Shown: piece after piece, positions 58,402-64,000 of the stretch
How positions within the stretch are numbered: position 1 is the stretch's first letter
How the letters are laid out: each line of letters starts with the position of its first letter
Origin: Mucilaginibacter sp. SJ
Lineage (GTDB): Bacteria > Bacteroidota > Bacteroidia > Sphingobacteriales > Sphingobacteriaceae
Direction of reading: 5' to 3'
Assembly: GCF_028993635.1 (NCBI RefSeq)
Contig: NZ_CP118631.1
Coordinates: 6,510,001 to 6,574,000, forward strand
Length of the DNA stretch: 64,000 nt
Program-made: the position numbers and the translations under genes
The notes under the pieces: model-generated
The model's input: only the letters and a program-made list of their open reading frames with translations
What the model was told of the DNA's origin: nothing
The model's database searches: none

Positions 58402-60336
58402 ATGGAAAGTAAATTGAGGTTGGCCGAATATAAAGTACTTTTATACAGGCTGTTTTTGGGGTATTTGTTTTATTTTATTGCAAGGGTATTATTCTTTGCT
58501 TTTAATACGCACCTGTTTGCAGTTGACAGCTTTTGGGCGCTGCTTAAATTGTGCTATTACGGTATGGCCTTTGATACCACGGCACTGCTTTATATTAACA
58601 GTTTATTCATCCTGTTTAGCGTTTTACCCCTCACGGTAAACACCAGGCCCCGGTTTCAGAAAGGTATGGCTATACTGTACTTTATTACCAACTTACTTGC
58701 TTACGCTACCAACTTTGTTGATATCATTTACTATCGCTTTAGCCAGGTACGTTCAACCAAGGCAACACTTGATGTGTTGGCTGACGAGAACAACAAAAAA
58801 CTATTGTTTACGCATTTTTCGGAAGCTTACTGGTATGTGATCATCATATTTATATTGTGTTCACTTTGCTGGATCTGGCTCTATAACCGGGTGAAGTTAA
58901 AATCTGCCGCGGTAAGGGAAAAAAAAGTATATTTCTTATCATCGATAGTGTCGTTCCTGCTCATTCTGACGCTGGTTATCGGAGGCATCAGGGGTGATTT
59001 TGCACACAGTACACGGCCTATTAATATGGTTGATGCTTATAAACACATCGCCGTACCCAACCAGGGCGATATTGTGCTGAACACGCCGTTCGCTATTTTC
59101 AGGACACTGGGCACCAACAACTACAAACTCCAGCACTGGACGGATGAGGCTTATATTAAAACCAACATCAAACCCATAAAACAATACAACACCAAACCGG
59201 CTAATAAACCCAATGTGGTGATCATTATACTCGAAAGTATGGCCCGCGAGTATTGGGGCAGTATGAACCGTAATATTAATATACCGGGATTTAAATCCTA
59301 TACACCGTTTTTGGATTCACTCTCCAACAGCAGTCTCATATTTACCAATGCCTATGCAACGGGCAGGCAATCAATCCATGCCATGTCGTCGGTATTGGCG
59401 GGGATTCCTTCGTTTCAAAATGCTTTTACTTCATCGCCATATGCCAAACAACAGATCCAGTCGGTAGTATCGGTTTGCGATAGCATGGGGTATCAAACTT
59501 CGTTCTTTCACGGGGCAGCCAACGGGTCGATGGGATTTCAGGGTTTTGGCAGCATTTTGGGATATAAAAATTATTATGGCCGTACAGAATACAACGACGA
59601 TAAAGATTTTGACGGTATCTGGGGCATTTGGGATGAACATTTTTTCCAGTTCGTGGGGCGTACGCTGAGCAATCAGAAACAACCCTTTATGGCTACGCTG
59701 TTCACCCTGTCATCGCATGATCCATATCAGCTGCCCGAAAAATATAAATCGAGGTTTAAGGGTGGTCCGCTGGCTATTGATAAATGTGTTCAGTATACGG
59801 ATAATTCACTGCGGATTTTTTTCAATTATGCTAAAACGCAGCCATGGTTTAATAATACCATTTTTGTGATCACGGCCGATCACACCAGTCAAACTTATTA
59901 TCCTGAGTACAGCAAGCAGGTGAACCGTTTCGCGGTGCCTATCCTGTTTTACAGTGCCAACAATACCTACAATCTTAAAGGCGTGCGTACCGATCTGGCA
60001 TCGCAAATGGATATTTACCCAACTGTGGTGGATCTGATTGGTTATAACAAACCTTTCAGATCATGGGGGAGGAGCTTGGTGAGTAACCAACCCGATGAGC
60101 AGCCAAGGGTGATTAACTCAACAGGGAATATCTACCAGTTTATGCAGGGAAATTATACTTACCTGTTTGATGGTAAAAACTTCACCGGCATTTTTGCCGT
60201 GAGTGATAAAGGATTGGAGAAAAATCTGATGACCGCGCAACCCAACGCCGAAATGCAAAAAGGCATGCAGGATTGTAAAGCCCTGATCCAGGATTATACG
60301 GATAGGATTGTGAACGGGAAGTTGGTGGCGAGGTAG
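58402..60336 (+). CDS. LTA synthase-like sulfatase-family membrane protein
   Basis: 644 residues. About five N-terminal membrane segments (residues 10-200), then an alkaline-phosphatase/sulfatase domain: NVVIIILESMAREYWG (metal-binding Glu), TNAYATGRQSIHAMSSVLAG (nucleophile region, Thr/Ser), FHGAANGSMGFQGFGSILGY, WDEHFFQF and FVITADHTSQTYYPEYS (metal-binding Asp-His). It belongs to the LtaS group, which in Gram-negatives makes phosphoglycerol-decorated glycans or transfers phosphoglycerol or phosphoethanolamine. The substrate here is unknown. Transcribed alone. Confidence 0.9.
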   Translation: MESKLRLAEYKVLLYRLFLGYLFYFIARVLFFAFNTHLFAVDSFWALLKLCYYGMAFDTTALLYINSLFILFSVLPLTVNTRPRFQKGMAILYFITNLLAYATNFVDIIYYRFSQVRSTKATLDVLADENNKKLLFTHFSEAYWYVIIIFILCSLCWIWLYNRVKLKSAAVREKKVYFLSSIVSFLLILTLVIGGIRGDFAHSTRPINMVDAYKHIAVPNQGDIVLNTPFAIFRTLGTNNYKLQHWTDEAYIKTNIKPIKQYNTKPANKPNVVIIILESMAREYWGSMNRNINIPGFKSYTPFLDSLSNSSLIFTNAYATGRQSIHAMSSVLAGIPSFQNAFTSSPYAKQQIQSVVSVCDSMGYQTSFFHGAANGSMGFQGFGSILGYKNYYGRTEYNDDKDFDGIWGIWDEHFFQFVGRTLSNQKQPFMATLFTLSSHDPYQLPEKYKSRFKGGPLAIDKCVQYTDNSLRIFFNYAKTQPWFNNTIFVITADHTSQTYYPEYSKQVNRFAVPILFYSANNTYNLKGVRTDLASQMDIYPTVVDLIGYNKPFRSWGRSLVSNQPDEQPRVINSTGNIYQFMQGNYTYLFDGKNFTGIFAVSDKGLEKNLMTAQPNAEMQKGMQDCKALIQDYTDRIVNGKLVAR

Positions 60337-60479
60337 GGCTTCGACAGAAACGGATACGATTAATCAGTGCGGCAGGTACACTTATTTGCTACATATCCAC
60401 ACTCCCCCAACTTTTCAACAATGCCCTAAAACACCTGCCAATGCATTAACTTTACCCGATTAACAGAAGGAGTAACCGC

Positions 60480-63089
60480 TTGGCTAAAGATACTACCAAA
60501 GAAACCCCCTTAATGCAGCAATATAATGCTATCAAAGTAAAGTACCCCGGTGCTTTGCTGCTGTTTAGGGTGGGCGATTTTTATGAAACATTTGGCGAAG
60601 ACGCCGTAAAGGCTGCCGGTATTTTGGGCATCGTGCTTACCCGCCGGGCAAACGGCGCCGCTACACATATTGAGCTTGCCGGTTTTCCGCACCATTCGCT
60701 GGATACTTACCTGCCTAAGCTGGTACGCGCAGGGCAGCGTGTAGCCATCTGCGATCAGCTGGAAGATCCCAAAACTACCAAAACCATTGTTAAGCGTGGC
60801 GTAACCGAACTGGTTACACCCGGCGTGGCCACCAATGATAACATCCTGCAGCAAAAAAGCAATAACTACCTGGCTTCGCTGCATTTTGAAAAAAATACAA
60901 TAGGCATTGCCCTGATTGATATTTCGACCGGCGAGTTCATGACCGCCCAGGGCAACAGCGATTATATTGATAAGCTGCTGCAAAGTTTTTCGCCCAGCGA
61001 GGTGATCTATCCTAAAAGCCGTACACGCGATTTTAAGGATACTTATGGCGACCGCTTTTATACCTATGCTCTTGACGAATGGCCTTACAGCGGCGATTAT
61101 GCAAATGAAACGCTTCTCAAGCATTTCGGAGTTAAATCGCTCAAAGGTTTTGGTATCGATAAACTAAATTTAGGTATCATAGCTGCCGGTGTCGCTATTC
61201 ATTATTTGAACGAAACAGAACACCGCAACCTGGGCCATATTTCGGCCATCAGCAGGATAGAAGAAGACAGGTACCTATGGCTCGACAGGTTCAGTATTCG
61301 CAACCTGGAGCTGGTTGGCTCGGCTAACGAAAACGCCATGACGCTGGTTGATGTGCTTGATCATACCTGTTCGCCCATGGGCGCGCGTTTGCTGCGCCGC
61401 TGGATTGTGATGCCGCTGAAGCAGATCAAGGCTATTAACGATCGTTTAGGCGTGGTTGAATACCTGATAGAAAATGAAGAGTTAAGAGAAGAACTGCTCC
61501 AATACCTGCGCCAGATAGGTGATTTGGAGAGGCTCATCTCAAAAATAGGTTTACAAAAAGCTAATCCGCGCGAGGTTTGCCAGTTAAAAAAGGCCCTCAC
61601 CGCCATAGCTCAAATTAAACGTATTGCGGAATCATCACAAAGTGCTCCGCTGCGGGCTATAGGTGAGCAGCTTAACCCCTGTGCACTGATTTGCGAAAAG
61701 ATAGAACGTGAATTGAACCCCGAGCCGCCGGTGATGCTGGTAAAAGGCTCTGTAATGAACGAGGGGATTAATGAAGAGCTTGACAGGCTGCGTAAGATCG
61801 CCTTTGGCGGTAAAGGTTACCTGCTCGAGATCCAGAAACGTGAAGCTGAGTTAACCGGCATCCCGTCACTTAAAGTGTCGTTCAATAACGTATTTGGTTA
61901 CTACCTGGAGGTTACCCACGCCCATAGGGATAAAGTACCCTCCGAATGGATCCGTAAGCAAACGCTGGTTAATGCCGAGCGTTATATCACGCCCGAGCTT
62001 AAAGAATATGAAGAACAGATTTTAGGCGCCGAAGAAAAGATCCTGGCGCTTGAAACACAATTATATAATGACCTGCTGTATTCACTGGCCGAATATATTA
62101 AGCCAATCCAGTTGAATGCCCAACTGATAGCCCGTTTGGATGTGCTGCTCAACTTTGCAACCATCTCCATTAAAAACTACTACGTTAAGCCCGAAATTAA
62201 TGAAAGTAAGGTACTTGACATTAAGGGCGGTCGCCACCCTGTTATTGAAAAGAACCTGCCAATAGGCGAGGAGTACATCACCAACAGCGTTTATCTCGAT
62301 TCAGAAACCCAGCAGATCATCATTATTACCGGCCCTAATATGGCGGGTAAGTCGGCTTTATTAAGGCAAACAGGCTTGATAGTACTGATGGCCCAAATGG
62401 GCTGTTTTGTGCCGGCTAAAGCTGCGTCAATAGGCCTGGTTGATAAGATCTTTACAAGGGTAGGAGCTTCGGATAACCTTTCATCCGGAGAATCAACCTT
62501 TATGGTGGAGATGAATGAAACGGCAAGCATCCTCAATAATCTGAGCGACAGAAGCCTGATCCTGTTGGATGAGATCGGTCGCGGAACATCAACGTATGAT
62601 GGTATTTCGATTGCCTGGTCCATTGCCGAATACCTGCATAACCATCCAACAGCGAGGGCTAAAACCCTGTTTGCTACACATTATCATGAGCTTAACGAGC
62701 TGAGCAACTCATTTAACCGGGTTAAAAATTTTAACGTATCGGTAAAAGAAGTAGGCCAGCAGATCATCTTTTTACGTAAGCTGGTACCGGGTGGCAGCGA
62801 ACACAGCTTCGGGATCCACGTAGCTAAACTGGCCGGGATGCCCTCAAAAGTGCTAAGCCGTGCCAACGAGATCCTAAAGAAGCTGGAAAACGAACGTACC
62901 GGCGGCGAACATATTAAAGAGAGTATCCGCAAGGTGCAGAAACAAGCTGTACAAATGCAGATGTTTTCGATAGATGACCCTGTACTGGTAAAGATCCGTG
63001 ATACGTTGAATAACCTTGATGTAAATACTTTGACCCCGGTTGAGGCACTTATGAAACTGGATGAGATCCAAAGGGTGGTGAAGAGTTGA
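60480..63089 (+). CDS. mutS: DNA mismatch repair protein MutS
   Basis: 869 residues. Mismatch-binding motif in FRVGDFYETFGEDAVKAAGI (Phe-Tyr-Glu), connector and lever domains, then the ATPase: Walker A TGPNMAGKSALLRQTG, Walker B LILLDEIGRGTSTYDGISIA, and ATHYHELNELS. Full length for MutS1. The start is TTG at 60480, supported by a strong Shine-Dalgarno GAAGGAG 6-12 nt upstream (AACAGAAGGAGTAACCGC) and by family alignment (MAKDTTKETPLMQQYN); the next ATG is Met12. Start codon TTG and a classical SD are both unusual here. Confidence 0.97.
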   Translation: MAKDTTKETPLMQQYNAIKVKYPGALLLFRVGDFYETFGEDAVKAAGILGIVLTRRANGAATHIELAGFPHHSLDTYLPKLVRAGQRVAICDQLEDPKTTKTIVKRGVTELVTPGVATNDNILQQKSNNYLASLHFEKNTIGIALIDISTGEFMTAQGNSDYIDKLLQSFSPSEVIYPKSRTRDFKDTYGDRFYTYALDEWPYSGDYANETLLKHFGVKSLKGFGIDKLNLGIIAAGVAIHYLNETEHRNLGHISAISRIEEDRYLWLDRFSIRNLELVGSANENAMTLVDVLDHTCSPMGARLLRRWIVMPLKQIKAINDRLGVVEYLIENEELREELLQYLRQIGDLERLISKIGLQKANPREVCQLKKALTAIAQIKRIAESSQSAPLRAIGEQLNPCALICEKIERELNPEPPVMLVKGSVMNEGINEELDRLRKIAFGGKGYLLEIQKREAELTGIPSLKVSFNNVFGYYLEVTHAHRDKVPSEWIRKQTLVNAERYITPELKEYEEQILGAEEKILALETQLYNDLLYSLAEYIKPIQLNAQLIARLDVLLNFATISIKNYYVKPEINESKVLDIKGGRHPVIEKNLPIGEEYITNSVYLDSETQQIIIITGPNMAGKSALLRQTGLIVLMAQMGCFVPAKAASIGLVDKIFTRVGASDNLSSGESTFMVEMNETASILNNLSDRSLILLDEIGRGTSTYDGISIAWSIAEYLHNHPTARAKTLFATHYHELNELSNSFNRVKNFNVSVKEVGQQIIFLRKLVPGGSEHSFGIHVAKLAGMPSKVLSRANEILKKLENERTGGEHIKESIRKVQKQAVQMQMFSIDDPVLVKIRDTLNNLDVNTLTPVEALMKLDEIQRVVKS

Positions 63090-63103
63090 TTTGTAAGACG
63101 GCG

Positions 63104-63121
63104 AGTCCGGACATCGGACTT
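63104..63121. repeat. AGTCCGGACATCGGACT hairpin after mutS
   Basis: AGTCCG, 5-nt loop, CGGACT. Short; no T-run, so a terminator role is not evident. Confidence 0.4.
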
Positions 63122-63195
63122 ACCGACTCTACCCCATGTTAATATGTTAAAAACATCTGTATCTTCTCAATAAAGTTTAAAGTTAATTTTACTTT

Positions 63196-63762
63196 ATGAG
63201 CATATATCTGCGCCGTAGTTTTTATTTGTTTTTATTTTTCCTTTCCCCTTTTATATTAAGCTCATGTCATTCGCGCAAGGCCGCTATGCGCGGCCAGCCG
63301 GGTGAAGTGGTTAACCCTTCGCCTGATATCGCCTCAAAATACTCCGAAATTATGGGGGTAGACAGGGGGGAGATCCAAAACGGCCGTCTTTATGCTTTCA
63401 TTGATCAATGGATGGGAACGCCCTATAGATTTGGCGGGCTTGATAAAGATGGTATTGATTGCTCCGGCTTGGCATTTCTGCTGGAACAACAGGTTTATGG
63501 CATCACCATTCCCCGCATGACCAGCAAGCAGATCTCCGTCATCAAACGAAAATATGAAGATGAGCTAAAGGAAGGCGACCTGGTATTTTTTGATTTCGAT
63601 GGCAAGCAGTTTAGCCATGTTGGTGTTTACCTGCAAAATGGATATGTTGTGCATGCCAGCTCGCGCCGTGGAGTGATCATCGTAAAACTACACGATCCCT
63701 CGCTGTACAAATACTTTTCAAGGGCCGGTTCTATTGAAAATGTACCTACGAGCATGAATTAA
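63196..63762 (+). CDS. NlpC/P60 lipoprotein (Spr-like endopeptidase)
   Basis: 188 residues. Signal peptide with lipobox (YLFLFFLSPFILSSC, Cys24), short linker, then the NlpC/P60 domain: WMGTPYRFGGLDKDGIDCSG (catalytic Cys), DLVFFDFDGKQFSHVGVYLQ (catalytic His) and VVHASSRRGVIIVKLHD. Outer-membrane-anchored D,D- or D,L-endopeptidase for peptidoglycan growth, like MepS. This is the second C40 peptidase of the window; this one is exported. Confidence 0.93.
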   Translation: MSIYLRRSFYLFLFFLSPFILSSCHSRKAAMRGQPGEVVNPSPDIASKYSEIMGVDRGEIQNGRLYAFIDQWMGTPYRFGGLDKDGIDCSGLAFLLEQQVYGITIPRMTSKQISVIKRKYEDELKEGDLVFFDFDGKQFSHVGVYLQNGYVVHASSRRGVIIVKLHDPSLYKYFSRAGSIENVPTSMN

Positions 63763-63769
63763 GTAACAC

Positions 63770-63865
63770 AAATTTTTGAAGGATTTTTGCGAATTACACC
63801 AATATCAAGCTGAAATCGCCTTCGTGTAATTCGTTAAAATTTGAGCTAATTTGTGCATTTATTTT
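63770..63865. repeat. GCGAATTACAC / GTGTAATTCG repeat
   Basis: GCGAATTACACCAAT (63790 on) faces TCGTGTAATTCGTT (63822 on), with ACACAAATTTTTGAAGGATT before it. Related arms at 38690-38795. Confidence 0.55.
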
Positions 63866-63883
63866 CAATAATTTTGCACCATC

Positions 63884-64000
63884 ATGGCCGACAAAAAAAA
63901 CGATTACTCTTTCTGGACTAAGTACAAGCGTTTTGCAGGCACCGAGATTATGCTTTATGTGATCATGGTGCTTGGCATTATCCTCGGTATCGTAATATTT
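63884..64000 (+). CDS. start of a small membrane protein gene (cut by window end)
   Basis: 39 codons visible from ATG 63884: MADKKNDYSFWTKYKRFAGT, then a membrane segment EIMLYVIMVLGIILGIVIF that runs off the end. Too little to name. A close packing behind the NlpC gene is not evident (121-nt gap with repeat). Confidence 0.5.
   Translation, partial: MADKKNDYSFWTKYKRFAGTEIMLYVIMVLGIILGIVIF

Noticed and set aside
1..64000. tRNA, rRNA, IS transposase or prophage genes
   Set aside because: No cloverleaf, rRNA segment, transposase motif or phage gene was recognised in any gap or frame.

Overview
The window is chromosomal DNA of a Bacteroidota bacterium, most like a Sphingobacteriaceae member such as Mucilaginibacter. 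The assignment rests on recognised protein families (Rho with a long acidic N-terminal insert, fused HisB and HisIE, DUF817, DUF1761, DUF3892 and PpnP proteins), on several promoters with the Bacteroidota -7 motif TAnnTTTG, and on many short intergenic repeat families. No rRNA, tRNA, CRISPR array, prophage or transposase-bearing insertion sequence was found.

Layout. 1-15.8 kb holds housekeeping genes: a PolX-type polymerase (cut by the window edge), an ankyrin protein, sppA, folK with an orphan HPt protein, purS/pssA, rho, pyrF, a Fic protein, dnaJ/grpE, an FtsE-type ATPase, a LuxC-like acyl-CoA reductase, a ferredoxin and a cell-wall peptidase. 16-25.2 kb is a WD40 gene and a complete histidine operon on the minus strand in the order leader peptide, hisG, hisD, hisC, hisB, hisH, hisA, hisF, hisIE. 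25.2-47.3 kb is mixed: a membrane glycosyltransferase-like protein and gmhB, small proteins, acetyltransferases, trmH, galK, an aldo/keto reductase, a large surface protein followed by three tandem paralogous lipoproteins, and an ArsR/SRPBCC pair. 47.3-53.3 kb is gltBD. The end holds ppnP, small lipoproteins, a DUF817/DUF2236 pair, an LtaS-like sulfatase, mutS and an NlpC/P60 lipoprotein.

The most unusual region is the his operon. Four of its gene junctions are occupied by inverted pairs of a C/G-run palindrome (core CCCCCTnnAGGGGG next to a C-run). The edges fall at stop and start codons and in places recode the protein ends: the last residues of HisD and the N-termini of HisC, HisH and HisF. 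At hisA/hisF the pair encloses a DUF559 (restriction-endonuclease-like fold) gene that reads in frame through the repeat into hisF, whose own start codon is gone. Related palindromes lie at hisF/hisIE and gmhB. This looks like a family of small mobile elements, one copy carrying a nuclease gene and the others non-autonomous, tolerated inside an essential biosynthetic operon because they preserve or supply reading frames. The operon also has a His-rich leader peptide (7 His in 19 residues) behind a clear TTTG-N18-TATATTTG promoter.

Intergenic DNA carries at least eight other dispersed repeat families, including two inverted 81-nt copies of a structured element whose terminal base pair covaries.
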